A stretch of 64,000 nt of DNA from Bacteroidota bacterium (GTDB lineage Bacteria > Bacteroidota > Bacteroidia > Bacteroidales > Prolixibacteraceae), in assembly GCA_024278975.1 (NCBI GenBank), contig JAJRSD010000025.1:1-64000 (forward strand), written 5' to 3'. Below are positions 44,625-54,641 of this stretch, piece by piece. A model generated the notes under the pieces. That model was not told the origin of the DNA and ran no database searches. It saw only the letters and a program-made list of their open reading frames with translations. The position numbers and the translations under genes are program-made. Within the stretch, counting starts at the first letter, position 1. Each line of letters starts with the position of its first letter.

Positions 44625-45944
44625 ATGGAAAATGTAAATCAAAAAAGACTGTTTATTGCCAGTTGTCTGGCACTGTTAGTAACTGCAATGACTTTTGCTA
44701 TCAGGGCGAAAATCGAAGGTGTATTTACATCTGATTATGGTTTAACAAAAGAGGAAATTGGCTACGCTTTCGGTCCCGCATTTTGGGGATTTGCAGTTGC
44801 AATGTTTGCCGGTGGCTTTATTATCGACTTAGTAAAAACCAAAACAATTATATGGATGGCATTTGGGATGCACTTAATTGGGATTGTTCTTTTGCTTTTA
44901 GCCAAAGACATGACATCGTTATTTATTGCAAATGTATTTATCGGATTCGGAAATGGTAGTGTTGAGGCAGCGTGCAATCCACTAATAACAACACTTTTCC
45001 CAAACAAAAAAACAAAAATGCTAAATAGGTTTCATGTTTGGTTTCCGGGCGGAATTGTAATTGGCGGAGTATTAGCGTGGTTGGTTATGGACACACTAAA
45101 CCTGCGTTGGGAAATATTGGTAAGCCTGCTGTTTATTCCTCTGGCAATTTACGGGTTTCTGTTTTTAGGACAGAAAATTCCTGAAACAGAACGTGTTTCG
45201 AGTGGCGTAAGTTATAAAGAGATGATGCGGAATATTGGCGCTCCTTACACAATAATTGCAACCGTAATTTTAATGATATTAGTTGCTTCTGTTCCGTCTT
45301 TTAGCATTAGTTTCGATAGTGTGTTACCATTTGTTATTGTGGGAGTAATTGTAATTCTGGTTATAATCGAAGGAAAAGCAATCAATAAAATTAGCCTGTT
45401 ATTTCCTCTCCTGTTATTTGCCATGTTGTTAACCGCCTCAACCGAGTTAGGGACAACACAATGGATTAACGCACTTCTGGAAACCAATGGAATTAACCCG
45501 ATGATTATTTTGGTTGTTGTAACCGGTATTATGGCTGTTGGAAGATTTTTTGCGGGTGGTTTAATACATCGGTTAAATCCTATCGGAGTGCTGCTTGGCT
45601 CTTCAGTAATTGCGGTTGCCGGGTTGTTATTGTTAAGTATTTCGAGCGGGGCTGCAATGACTTTGGTTTCGGCAGCAGTTTTTGCAGTTGGAGTCTGTTA
45701 TTTCTGGCCAACAATGATTGGTGTTGCTTCGGAATATGTGCCTAAAAGTGGTGCGTTGGGAATGTCTATTTTGGGTGGAGCAGGTTTTGTTGCCACGTCG
45801 ATGGTGTTACCAATTATGGGCAAATCTATAGAAACTGCCGGTCCGCAAATTACCCTGCGAAATATGTCGGTTTTACCAATAATTCTGATTGTAGTTTTTG
45901 TTGCATTAACAATTATTATTAAGAATAGAAAAGTAAATGCTTAA
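44625..45944 (+). CDS. Major facilitator superfamily transporter
   Basis: 439 residues with twelve hydrophobic helices. The sequence between helices 2 and 3 (GGFIIDLVKTKTIIWMAF) is the position of MFS motif A in reduced form. The central loop is replaced by a helix-flanked VSSGVSYKEMMRNIGAPYTI. FGNGSVEAACNPLITTLFPN near residue 105 resembles Bacteroidota sugar-type MFS carriers. It probably takes up a small solute across the inner membrane; the proximity to the ThuA protein hints at a sugar but no more. Confidence 0.82.
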   Translation: MENVNQKRLFIASCLALLVTAMTFAIRAKIEGVFTSDYGLTKEEIGYAFGPAFWGFAVAMFAGGFIIDLVKTKTIIWMAFGMHLIGIVLLLLAKDMTSLFIANVFIGFGNGSVEAACNPLITTLFPNKKTKMLNRFHVWFPGGIVIGGVLAWLVMDTLNLRWEILVSLLFIPLAIYGFLFLGQKIPETERVSSGVSYKEMMRNIGAPYTIIATVILMILVASVPSFSISFDSVLPFVIVGVIVILVIIEGKAINKISLLFPLLLFAMLLTASTELGTTQWINALLETNGINPMIILVVVTGIMAVGRFFAGGLIHRLNPIGVLLGSSVIAVAGLLLLSISSGAAMTLVSAAVFAVGVCYFWPTMIGVASEYVPKSGALGMSILGGAGFVATSMVLPIMGKSIETAGPQITLRNMSVLPIILIVVFVALTIIIKNRKVNA

Positions 45945-46006
45945 TTGGGGGAGAAATTATAATCTGTATAATTCAAAAATATTAGAAGATACCGGTTTAA
46001 ATCGGT

Positions 46007-47479
46007 TTAATTTCCCAGCGAAAACCACTTTTTCATAAGTTCTTCGTCGCCTTTTTGATTTTTATGCCAATATTCATTTGTGTGATTATTATAGATATAA
46101 TCAACTTTATAAGTTTCAATATTTTCGATAATATCGTTCAACGCTGTTATCATTAAATCAACTTCGCTATTTGGCATGGTTGGGTGCAACGACCAGCGTA
46201 CCCAGCCCGGTTTATCAGAAAGGTCGCCATGATTGATTTTATCGGTAATTTCCTGCGACTGTTCGTACGACACTTCCAAAAGAAAATGTCCATAAGTTCC
46301 GGCACAGGCACAGCCACCGCGGGTTTGAATTCCATATTTGTCATTCAGAAGCTGAACAAGAAGATTGAAATGAATATCGTCTACATAAAACGAGATAACA
46401 CCCAAACGATCGCGTACATTATCGGCAAGAATATTTAATTTTTTAATCTTATCAAATCCTATAAAAGCTAATTTTAAAAGTTCTTTTTCACGCTTTTCAA
46501 TATTCTCAACTCCCATTTGATTTTTTAAGTCAATACACAAAGCTGTTCTTATCGATTGCAAAAAACCCGGAGTTCCGCCATCTTCGCGTGCTTCAATATC
46601 ATCAATGTATTTGTATTTTCCCCAACGATTTGTCCAGTCAACTGTTCCACCGCCCGGTGTGTCGGGCACTTCGTTTTTATACATCGACGAATTGAAAATC
46701 AGAACACCTGAAGAACCCGGTCCACCAAGAAATTTGTGAGGAGAAAACATTACTGCATCTAACTTTTCCATTGGGTCGGCAGGGTGCATGTCTATTTTTT
46801 CGTATGGTGCCGAGGCAGCGTAGTCAATAAAACAAACTCCACCATTCTCGTGCATAATTTTTGCCAATTCGTAGAATGGAGTTCTAACACCGGTAACATT
46901 AGAACATGCCGAAAAAGACCCAATTTTAAATGGTCGATTTTTGTATTTGTCAAGTGCTTTTCTCAGATTACCGGGGTCAACCAACAAATTATCTCCAGGT
47001 TCAACAACAACAACATCGGCATTGGTTTCGTACCACGACGTTTGGTTCGAGTGATGTTCCATGTGCGTAATAAATACCACGGGACGTTCGCGATCAATAA
47101 TACAGCTTTTACCCGATATCTTTCCGCAATATTTTAGCCCTAGTATTCGCTGAAATTTATTAATAATGTCGGTCATTCCCGAGCCGGATGTAATAATTAC
47201 ATCGTTAGAATCTGCATTAACATGCTGTTTTATAAGCTCGTGTGATTTATGATAAGCGTGCGTCATCCGAATTCCTGTTTCGCTGGTTTCGGTATGAGTG
47301 TTGCCAACAAATGGTCCTATTTCGTTTGAAATTTTTTCCTCGATTGGTTTATATAATCTGCCACTGGCAATCCAGTCGCCATAAATAATCTTCTTTTTTC
47401 CATATGGAGATTCAAACTCCTGATTGGTGCCAACAATATTCTTGCGAAATTTTTCAAAGTATTTTTCCAGACTGCTCAT
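46007..47479 (-). CDS. Class V aminotransferase-fold protein (cysteine-desulfurase-like)
   Basis: 490 residues, PLP fold type I. The cofactor Lys is in MFSPHKFLGGPGSSGVLIF, preceded by CFIDYAASAPYEKIDMHPAD and ITSGSGMTDIINKFQ. RGGCACAGTYGHFLL near residue 390 provides a Cys loop at the position used by cysteine desulfurases for persulfide. It is longer than SufS/IscS (about 400) and lacks neighbours of Fe-S assembly, so it may be a desulfurase-like or selenocysteine-lyase-like enzyme with another substrate. It stands alone, convergent with the MFS gene and divergent from htpG. Confidence 0.78.
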   Translation of the reverse strand: MSSLEKYFEKFRKNIVGTNQEFESPYGKKKIIYGDWIASGRLYKPIEEKISNEIGPFVGNTHTETSETGIRMTHAYHKSHELIKQHVNADSNDVIITSGSGMTDIINKFQRILGLKYCGKISGKSCIIDRERPVVFITHMEHHSNQTSWYETNADVVVVEPGDNLLVDPGNLRKALDKYKNRPFKIGSFSACSNVTGVRTPFYELAKIMHENGGVCFIDYAASAPYEKIDMHPADPMEKLDAVMFSPHKFLGGPGSSGVLIFNSSMYKNEVPDTPGGGTVDWTNRWGKYKYIDDIEAREDGGTPGFLQSIRTALCIDLKNQMGVENIEKREKELLKLAFIGFDKIKKLNILADNVRDRLGVISFYVDDIHFNLLVQLLNDKYGIQTRGGCACAGTYGHFLLEVSYEQSQEITDKINHGDLSDKPGWVRWSLHPTMPNSEVDLMITALNDIIENIETYKVDYIYNNHTNEYWHKNQKGDEELMKKWFSLGN

Positions 47480-47667
47480 AAAACGTTTATTAATTCTTGC
47501 TGCAAATTAAGCGACTTTAGATGAATAAAAAATGGGAGAAAATCATTTCTTCTTCAATTTTAACAATAATTGGTTTTTTAAATGACAAATAGTCATAAAA
47601 ACTGAATGGCATGTTGTTTGAAAACAGCCACTCGTAAATTGAAAAATAAATTTAAAACATATTGAAT

Positions 47668-49728
47668 ATGCAAAAAGGTAAAATTGGTGTAACCACGGAA
47701 AACTTATTCCCAATTATTAAAAAGTTTCTTTATTCTGATCACGATATATTTTTACGTGAGATAATTTCCAATGCAGTTGACGCTACTCAAAAGTTAAAAA
47801 CGTTAGCTTCAAAAGGTGAATACTCGGGTGATTTGGAAGATGCAAAAGTAAAAGTTAGTTTAGATACTAAGGCAAAAACAATTACCATTTCTGATAACGG
47901 AATTGGGATGACTGCCGATGAGGTTGAAAAATATATTAACCAGATTGCTTTTTCGGGAGCAAACGATTTTCTCGATAAATATAAAGATGATGCCAATGCA
48001 ATTATCGGACATTTCGGACTTGGTTTTTACAGTTCGTTTATGGTGTCGGAAAAAGTTGAGGTTATTACTAAATCGTATAAAGAGGGTGCAAAAGCCGTAA
48101 AGTGGAGTTGCAAAGGCGATCCTGAATTTACACTCGACGAGGTTGAAAAAGAGGGTGTTGGAACTGATATTGTAATGTATATCAGCGAAGAAGAGAAAGG
48201 TTTTTTGGAGGACTCTAAAGTTTCTGAAATACTAAATAAATACTGTAAGTTTTTGCCAATCCCGGTAATTTACGGAACTAAAAAAGAGTGGAAAGATGGT
48301 GCTGAAGTTGAAACAAAAGAGGAAAATCAGATTAACGATATTGCTCCGGCCTGGACAAAAATGCCAGCCGATTTGAAAGATGAAGACTATAATAACTTCT
48401 ACCACCAATTGTACCCAATGGCAGAGGAGCCACTGTTTCATATTCATTTGAATGTTGATTATCCGTTTAATCTCACAGGGATTCTTTATTTCCCCAAAAT
48501 CAAAAATAATTTTGAGGTTCAGAAAAACAAAATTCAACTTTACAGTAACCAGGTTTTTGTAACCGATTCGGTTGAAGGAATTGTACCGGAGTTTTTAACT
48601 ATGTTGCACGGTGTTCTCGATTCTCCTGATATTCCGTTAAATGTTTCGCGTTCGTATTTGCAAAGCGACTCGAATGTAAAGAAAATTAGTAGTCATATTA
48701 ATAAAAAAGTGGCTGACCGTTTACACCAGATTTTTAAAGACAACCGAAAAGATTTTGAAGGTAAATGGGACGACCTTAAAATTTTTATTGAATACGGAAT
48801 GTTGACTGAGGAAAAATTTAACGAACGTGCAATGAATTTTTTCTTGTTGAAAAACACCGAGGGTAACTACTTTACATGGGAAGAGTATGAAAAACTTGTA
48901 AAAGAAAATCAGACTGATAAAGATAAAAACACCATCTATTTATATACAACAAACCTCGAGGAGCAATATACTTTTGTTGAAGAGGCGAAGAATAAAGGAT
49001 ACGACATTTTGGTTCTCGACGATGTTCTTGCGCCACATCTTATTAATAAATTTGAGCAAAAATACACCGATAAACGTTTTGTTCGTGTAGATTCTGACGT
49101 GGTTGAAAACCTGATAAAAAAAGAAGACTCGCCAAAAGAGGCTTTAACTTTTGAAGAAAAACAAGAACTTTCTCCTGTATTCCAGGCGGTTTGCCCCGCA
49201 GATAAAGAGTTTAGTTTTATCGTTGATTTTCAGGATTTGGGCGAAACAAGTTTGCCAATGGTAATTACACGCAGCGAATTTATGCGCCGTATGAAAGATA
49301 TGAGCGAAACGCAAGGTGGTGGCGGAATAAATATATACGGAGACATGCCGGAGAGTTTAAATCTTGTGGTTAATACAACGCATCCGTTAGTAAAAAAAGT
49401 TGTTGCTGCAAAAGATAAAAAACTCACCACTCAAATTGAAAAATGGGATGCTGAGTTGCTTGCTAAAAAAGGTGAAATTGCCGAAGTAGAAAAAGCAAAA
49501 GAGGGTAAAAAAGAGGAAGAAATTCCACAAGCCGATAAAGAGAAATTGGATACTTTAAACAGCGAATTGTCGAAAATTGAAGAGACAAAACGCAATAAAC
49601 TTTCCGATTTTGGCAAGAAAAATAAACTTGCAAAACAGATGGTTGATTTGGCACTTCTGGCAAACGGAATGCTAAAAGGTGCCGACCTCGACAAATTCGT
49701 AAAACGAAGTGTTGAGTTGATTAAATAA
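47668..49728 (+). CDS. htpG: HtpG, Hsp90-family chaperone
   Basis: 686 residues from the ATG at 47668 (MQKGKIGVTTENLFP); two further codons upstream from TTG are unlikely. The GHKL ATPase motifs are present: LREIISNAVDATQKLKTL, ISDNGIGMTADEV and GHFGLGFYSSFMVSEKVEVI. The middle domain shows NVSRSYLQSDSNVKKIS. The C-terminal region has the Bacteroidota-type charged insert (EVEKAKEGKKEEEIPQADKE) before the dimerisation end. It refolds or matures client proteins. A strong hairpin terminator follows at 49750. Confidence 0.97.
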   Translation: MQKGKIGVTTENLFPIIKKFLYSDHDIFLREIISNAVDATQKLKTLASKGEYSGDLEDAKVKVSLDTKAKTITISDNGIGMTADEVEKYINQIAFSGANDFLDKYKDDANAIIGHFGLGFYSSFMVSEKVEVITKSYKEGAKAVKWSCKGDPEFTLDEVEKEGVGTDIVMYISEEEKGFLEDSKVSEILNKYCKFLPIPVIYGTKKEWKDGAEVETKEENQINDIAPAWTKMPADLKDEDYNNFYHQLYPMAEEPLFHIHLNVDYPFNLTGILYFPKIKNNFEVQKNKIQLYSNQVFVTDSVEGIVPEFLTMLHGVLDSPDIPLNVSRSYLQSDSNVKKISSHINKKVADRLHQIFKDNRKDFEGKWDDLKIFIEYGMLTEEKFNERAMNFFLLKNTEGNYFTWEEYEKLVKENQTDKDKNTIYLYTTNLEEQYTFVEEAKNKGYDILVLDDVLAPHLINKFEQKYTDKRFVRVDSDVVENLIKKEDSPKEALTFEEKQELSPVFQAVCPADKEFSFIVDFQDLGETSLPMVITRSEFMRRMKDMSETQGGGGINIYGDMPESLNLVVNTTHPLVKKVVAAKDKKLTTQIEKWDAELLAKKGEIAEVEKAKEGKKEEEIPQADKEKLDTLNSELSKIEETKRNKLSDFGKKNKLAKQMVDLALLANGMLKGADLDKFVKRSVELIK

Positions 49729-49749
49729 CTGAAAGAGACACTTTATATA

Positions 49750-49786
49750 AAAACGCCGCCTGTTTAAAACAGACGGCGTTTTTTAG
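49750..49786 (+). terminator. Intrinsic terminator after htpG
   Basis: AAACGCCG and CTGTTT pair with AAACAG and CGGCGTTT around a short TAA loop, with one internal mismatch, and six T follow the stem. It begins 21 bases after the htpG stop codon. Confidence 0.85.
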
Positions 49787-49852
49787 TTTTGTTACGTGTT
49801 GTAATATGAAGTTAATATGGTATTAACCATTATTTTATAATTCAAATTAATA

Positions 49853-50641
49853 TTACAATTGCACCTGAAACCAAAGTTTTATAGGTTCCATTCCTGATGG
49901 AATGCCGCCGCCGGGACGCGAACCACCGCCTGGTTTTCCACCGCCCATTCCACCACGACCGCCGCCACCGCCACCATGGCCACCTCCGCCGCCACGCATT
50001 CCACCACTTGAACGACTTCCTTGTATTCCGCTTGTGGATATCGCACCGCTTTCAATTCCCATAGAGAAAAGGTTTTGTCCTGCTTCTATAGGTATCTCTT
50101 TAAGTGGAATTTTTATCTCAAGCACCAATTCGTTTGTCTCATTCGGACCGAGGTCAACACTAATTGGGTCTCTTAAAAGATTGCGATAAAATATAAATTC
50201 ATTACCATTTTTATCCCATGTAACCTTGGTAAATGTGGTATTTATTACAGCTGGCAAATCTTGCGATTTTGCAGAGGGATTCATCCCCATTTGACTCATC
50301 ATGGAAGCCATATCTATTTTTTGTTTTTTAGCCCGTTCAATCTTCAGCATGTACTGCTTTTTCTTTTTCCCTGAAGGGTCGAAATAGATTATTAAACCTC
50401 CGCGCATAATTTTAATATAACTCTGGCGGTCGTGAAAAACTGCCCGGATATACATGTTGGTATCGTTATTGGCAATCTCGAAACCTATGTTTGTTTTTTT
50501 GTCGTAATTGGAAATCAAGGGATTTGAGAATTCGTCTTTTTCTGGTGCAACGTATGTTTTACTTTCGTATATGGGAAGTTTACTACACGACGAAAAAAGG
50601 ACAATCGTAGAAATTATTAGTATGAATAAAGTAGTTTTCAT
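49853..50641 (-). CDS. Lipoprotein with a glycine-rich tail
   Basis: 262 residues with a lipoprotein signal (ILIISTIVLFSSC). The middle is beta-rich (NMYIRAVFHDRQSYIKIM, LVLEIKIPLKEIPIEAGQNL) and resembles a small carbohydrate-binding or DOMON-like sandwich, but I cannot assign it. Residues about 210-250 are nearly all Gly with Met, Arg, His and Pro (GGMRGGGGGHGGGGGGRGGM). It follows the DUF4249 lipoprotein and the TonB-dependent receptor on the same strand, and the receptor carries a similar glycine-rich stretch. The three probably belong together at the outer membrane. Confidence 0.68.
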   Translation of the reverse strand: MKTTLFILIISTIVLFSSCSKLPIYESKTYVAPEKDEFSNPLISNYDKKTNIGFEIANNDTNMYIRAVFHDRQSYIKIMRGGLIIYFDPSGKKKKQYMLKIERAKKQKIDMASMMSQMGMNPSAKSQDLPAVINTTFTKVTWDKNGNEFIFYRNLLRDPISVDLGPNETNELVLEIKIPLKEIPIEAGQNLFSMGIESGAISTSGIQGSRSSGGMRGGGGGHGGGGGGRGGMGGGKPGGGSRPGGGIPSGMEPIKLWFQVQL

Positions 50642-50694
50642 TGATGTTAATTATTATCCGTTTTAAGCATTATATCTATTAGTTATTGCATATT

Positions 50695-51588
50695 TTACCA
50701 CCCATTTGTAGGAGTTAATGTTCCTTGTTTAACAACACTAAAATAAACATTTTTAGAGTTGAAAGCACTAAAAATGCCAAGTCCGTTTGTAATGTTGGTT
50801 GGTGGCTCGTTTAAGTCTCTCGAATCTTGTTCTAAGTTATCATATAAATCGGCATACTCCTGGTTTATACGGTAAACTTTAACAATATATTTTCCCCAAT
50901 ATTGCATCTCCATAAAATTAATTTCGTGTGAGCTTTCGCGGGTTGGCAATGTAATTCTTTGAAATGAACCTCTGCCAACATGCCCGAACTTACCACCTAA
51001 ATCGGGGAATATAGATTCCTGATTGTCTTCGGCATTTTCAATAACTACAAAATGAAGTTCGCCGGTTGGGTTATCCCAAATAACTTCTAACTGCATCTCT
51101 CTTTGTAAAGCCATAAGTGTTCTCATGGCTCCCATATCCGGGCGTCCCGTGTATGGATCAACACTAATCTCGGGTAATTCAATATTGTAATCCGACATTA
51201 AAACTCCTTCCGGCGATTCGGGAATAGAAGTAACACCAGAGGCTGTTTTATCTCCAACAATGGCTTCTATCGAAAATTTGTCACCGGTTACAACAAGCAA
51301 GTCGTCTCCCGGATAATGGTAAGTTCCTGAATCGCTACTCGATATTAGCGTGTATGCAACATTATTTTTATAAAGTGTAATTATTGCATCATTAATGGGC
51401 TCGCCAACCGAATCGGGCACCGATAACGGAACTGCATTTCTAATTCTCACATCAGAAACCGGTTCGTTTGCATACAAATATGCCTGCAAAACAAAACGTT
51501 CATCGGGCGTATAAATAGCCTCATCTTCGCAGGATATAAAACTCCCAAGTATTAAAGTGAATAATACTATTAAAATATATTTTTTCAT
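50695..51588 (-). CDS. DUF4249-family lipoprotein
   Basis: 297 residues from the ATG at 51588 (MKKYILIVLFTLILGSFISC), which gives a proper lipobox; the longer open frame would run into the receptor gene. VLQAYLYANEPVSDVRIRNA and the following VGEPINDAIITLYKNNVAYT are typical of DUF4249. The family sits beside TonB-dependent receptors in Bacteroidota and is thought to be a surface partner of the receptor. It is 56 bases downstream of the receptor gene. Confidence 0.78.
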   Translation of the reverse strand: MKKYILIVLFTLILGSFISCEDEAIYTPDERFVLQAYLYANEPVSDVRIRNAVPLSVPDSVGEPINDAIITLYKNNVAYTLISSSDSGTYHYPGDDLLVVTGDKFSIEAIVGDKTASGVTSIPESPEGVLMSDYNIELPEISVDPYTGRPDMGAMRTLMALQREMQLEVIWDNPTGELHFVVIENAEDNQESIFPDLGGKFGHVGRGSFQRITLPTRESSHEINFMEMQYWGKYIVKVYRINQEYADLYDNLEQDSRDLNEPPTNITNGLGIFSAFNSKNVYFSVVKQGTLTPTNGW

Positions 51589-51644
51589 GGTTATATGTTT
51601 TTTTGTCTTGATACTCATATCTAAAAATCTATTAATCTTTCCTG

Positions 51645-54113
51645 TTAAAAAGAGAAATTTAACGATATATTTGGTGTTGCCCCCAGATAAGTTACATCGT
51701 TTATAACCATCGGAAGTTCTTGTAAATCGAATTCGCGATACCATATATTTGTGCGATTATAGAGATTGAAGATAGAGAATCCGGCATCCATATCCACATT
51801 TCCAAGCTGGAAGAGAAAATGTGCTGCAATATCCATTCGATGATATGCCGGCAAACGTTCGGCATTTTTAGGTCCAACGCTAATATACGAAAACTGTCGC
51901 CCATCCAGTAAATCAATCTGATATTGCGATTCGGGCGCAGTGTAAGGTTTTCCGGAACCATAAACCCAGGTTGATGAGAATCTCCATTTTGGATGTGGTT
52001 CCCAATTGGCAACCGCCTTAAACTCGTGAGTTTGATCGTGTAGTGCCGGAAATGGATTTCCTTCGTTTAACCCTTCAAATTTATGTTCTACTTGTGCCAG
52101 TGTGTATGTTAACCAGCCGGTAAATTCGCCCTGTTTTTTCTGAAGCAGAAATTCAATTCCTTTTGCAGTTCCTTCTCCCGAAAAGAAAAGCTGGTCGAGT
52201 TCAATATCATTTCGGCGGTAACGAAGCGAGAATTCTGATAACCCGTCCAGAGTTTTATAGTATGTTTCCACATCAAAAAGAAACATATCGTTTTCAATAC
52301 TTCCACCTAAAATATAGTGCCACGACGATTGAACATCAACTAAATCGTCGTCAGCAATTAGCCAGAAATCGCGCGAACCCTGTGTTACATTTTCATTTAT
52401 AACACGGTTTACAAACTGATTGTATTTTCCGGTTGCTCCTTTAAACGATAAATGGTCGGTGGCAGAATACTTAAACGAAAAACGGGGTTCGATATAAGTT
52501 TGCCCCGTTACATCGTAATAATTTGCCCTAATACCTGCATTGATTTCTAAATTTGGAAAAACTTTCCAATTGTCTTGTGCGTATAGTGTTGTTAAGATTC
52601 CGGTTTCGTCGCGGTTTAAAATCGATAAAGTATCGTCTCTGATAAAGTCGTAAGCAACATTTGTATGCGAAAAGTTTAAGCCAAAGCCAACCCGGTGTTC
52701 ATTTGAAACCTGCCACTCATTATCTAAACGGAATGAAATCTCGTTAACATCATTCTCTTCAAAATTACCCATTGTACGGTTGTTCATCAAAGTGTCGGTG
52801 TTCAAATTGTAAGTTTCATTTATAATGTTCTGGTAATAATTACTGAAATAATGCGAATAAGCACCCATTACATTTGAGTAGAATTTTGGATTCCACTGTC
52901 TCGACCATTTTAAACTCACCCCTTGATTTCCCCAATCGGTATTTTCATCGCGGGTATTCGAAATTGTTCTGGATGGAAAGTTCTCATTCGGACTATTAAT
53001 TGTACGTATGTTTTCAGAATCTTCAAAAAGATTATCTTTTCCGCTGTAGAAACTTATGGCGAGGTTGTCTTTCTCGGTGGGGCGATAAGATATTTTACCA
53101 TTCAGATCGTAGAAATAAAATGTGGGGCGTGTTGTTGTAACTTCGGGCTGCTCAAAACTTCCGAATCCTCCACGTCCTCCTCCCCCACCAGGACCTCCAC
53201 CCATGGTTGGAGCAGCTGGCTGCTGTGTTGTTTGCTCCACATCGTTTTGCGCGAGCATATCATATATTTTGTTGTATAATCCACTTTCAAGAACATCGGT
53301 GTACGAACGCCGGCCTGCCAGTAAAATAGACCCTTTTCCGCCAAGCGGAACTTCAATAGTTGTGTGTGCATCTAAAAGATTAACACCACCACTCATGTGA
53401 AATTTATTGGGGTCGCCGGTTTTTCCGGTAAGGTCAACTACACTCGAAATTCTTCCTCCGTATTTTGCGGGATAACCACCTTTATACATTTTTATATCTT
53501 TTATTGCATCGGCATTAAAAGCACTGAAAAACCCAAAAAAGTGGTCAACATTATAAACAGTCATTCCATCTAAAAGAACCAGATTCTGGTCGGGCGTGCC
53601 TCCTCTAACGTACAACCCCGACGAACTTTCGTTGGTTCCACTAATGCCGGGAAGTAGTTGTAACGAACGAAAAATATCAACCTGTCCGAAACTTGGTAAT
53701 GTTTTTAAATCCATTGGCGAAACACGTACGGAACTAACACCTTCGGTGACTTTCATCATTTTATACGATTTTGCTGTAACAAAAACCTCCTCGATTTCTA
53801 TGTTCGAAGGCTGCATCTTTATTTCGAGTCTGCCCTCAAAATAGTCGAGGTTTACATCAATCTCCAGTGGGTGGCAGCCCACGTAAAAAACATTCAATGT
53901 AAATTTTTTCCCGGGTAGGTTTAATAGTGTAAAAAAACCATCAACATTACTTGTGGTTCCAATGGAGGTTCCTTTTACAATAATATTTGCCGAAGGTAAC
54001 GTTTCCCCACTCTCCGCATTCTTTACAACACCCGTTAATAACAGATTCTGGGCAAAACTATTTATCGTGGAAAATAAAATTAGCATTGTCAGAATAATCA
54101 GAATTTTATTCAT
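51645..54113 (-). CDS. TonB-dependent receptor with carboxypeptidase-regulatory-like domain
   Basis: 822 residues: signal peptide (ILTMLILFSTINSFAQ), a carboxypeptidase-D regulatory-like domain at 25-110 (GVVKNAESGETLPSANIIVK), a plug at about 120-230 (YVRGGTPDQNLVLLDGMTVY, DIKMYKGGYPAKYGGRISSV) and a 22-strand barrel ending in Phe (ISLNFSF). Residues near 300-320 hold an odd low-complexity piece, TMGGGPGGGGGRGGFGSFEQ, probably in an extracellular loop. It imports an unknown ligand using the TonB system. The DUF4249 and glycine-rich lipoproteins follow. Confidence 0.88.
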   Translation of the reverse strand: MNKILIILTMLILFSTINSFAQNLLLTGVVKNAESGETLPSANIIVKGTSIGTTSNVDGFFTLLNLPGKKFTLNVFYVGCHPLEIDVNLDYFEGRLEIKMQPSNIEIEEVFVTAKSYKMMKVTEGVSSVRVSPMDLKTLPSFGQVDIFRSLQLLPGISGTNESSSGLYVRGGTPDQNLVLLDGMTVYNVDHFFGFFSAFNADAIKDIKMYKGGYPAKYGGRISSVVDLTGKTGDPNKFHMSGGVNLLDAHTTIEVPLGGKGSILLAGRRSYTDVLESGLYNKIYDMLAQNDVEQTTQQPAAPTMGGGPGGGGGRGGFGSFEQPEVTTTRPTFYFYDLNGKISYRPTEKDNLAISFYSGKDNLFEDSENIRTINSPNENFPSRTISNTRDENTDWGNQGVSLKWSRQWNPKFYSNVMGAYSHYFSNYYQNIINETYNLNTDTLMNNRTMGNFEENDVNEISFRLDNEWQVSNEHRVGFGLNFSHTNVAYDFIRDDTLSILNRDETGILTTLYAQDNWKVFPNLEINAGIRANYYDVTGQTYIEPRFSFKYSATDHLSFKGATGKYNQFVNRVINENVTQGSRDFWLIADDDLVDVQSSWHYILGGSIENDMFLFDVETYYKTLDGLSEFSLRYRRNDIELDQLFFSGEGTAKGIEFLLQKKQGEFTGWLTYTLAQVEHKFEGLNEGNPFPALHDQTHEFKAVANWEPHPKWRFSSTWVYGSGKPYTAPESQYQIDLLDGRQFSYISVGPKNAERLPAYHRMDIAAHFLFQLGNVDMDAGFSIFNLYNRTNIWYREFDLQELPMVINDVTYLGATPNISLNFSF

Positions 54114-54641
54114 AAAATTTGTTTTCGTTTTGTTGACTTTGATTTTTATATAGATTACTACAGGTGAATAAAGTTTAACCCTACCGGAAGGAGTTAAAAG
54201 TTTTGAGTTAAAAGTTTAAAGTTGTGGACTTCAGGTTACAGGTTACAAGTTTCAGGTTGTTCACCCGTTGACTTTCAGTTCACCGGGTGAATTTTCCAAA
54301 TATCTTTTTTACACAGACTGTAAAGATTGGTGAGTTCTAATTGCTATTATTGTTTTTCTCTTACATACAAAAGAATCCTGAAAGGATTTAACAATAATAG
54401 CCACGAGTATAACTCGTGGACAATAAGGTATTTACAAAAAGAACCCCGAAGTGGGTTCAACTCTTGATTCGCATAATATTTTAATGGCTAAAGCCACTGT
54501 GTAAAATCAAATGCATAAAACTAATAATTGCTTGCGGTTGGTGGTGGGGACGGGGGTATCACAACAATATTATTCAACTGGAGATCTGTCAGTTGATGGA
54601 CAACGGGTGAAAAGCTCAAAGCTCGTGGCTTTTTAACTCTC
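54114..54641. other. Intergenic region rich in simple and hairpin repeats
   Basis: No gene is seen over about 530 bases. It starts with loose repeats (GTTAAAAG near 54194, GGTTACA near 54236) and a TTCACCCG/CGGGTGAA inverted repeat near 54259-54293. It then holds the hairpin cluster at 54374-54496 and a CAACTG/CAGTTG hairpin near 54576-54596. Confidence 0.5.
54374..54496. repeat. Cluster of four short hairpins (extragenic repeat unit)
   Basis: Four perfect or near-perfect hairpins follow one another: AATCCTGAAAGGATT (54374-54388), CCACGAGTATAACTCGTGG (54401-54419), GAACCCCGAAGTGGGTTC (54441-54458) and TGGCTAAAGCCA (54485-54496). Such mixtures recur between genes in many Bacteroidota genomes. 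Function unknown; no other copy in this window. Confidence 0.65.

Noticed and set aside
49902-50189. Pro-rich ORF on the plus strand (PPPPWPPPPP type)
   Set aside because: It is the antisense shadow of the glycine-rich tail of the lipoprotein gene.
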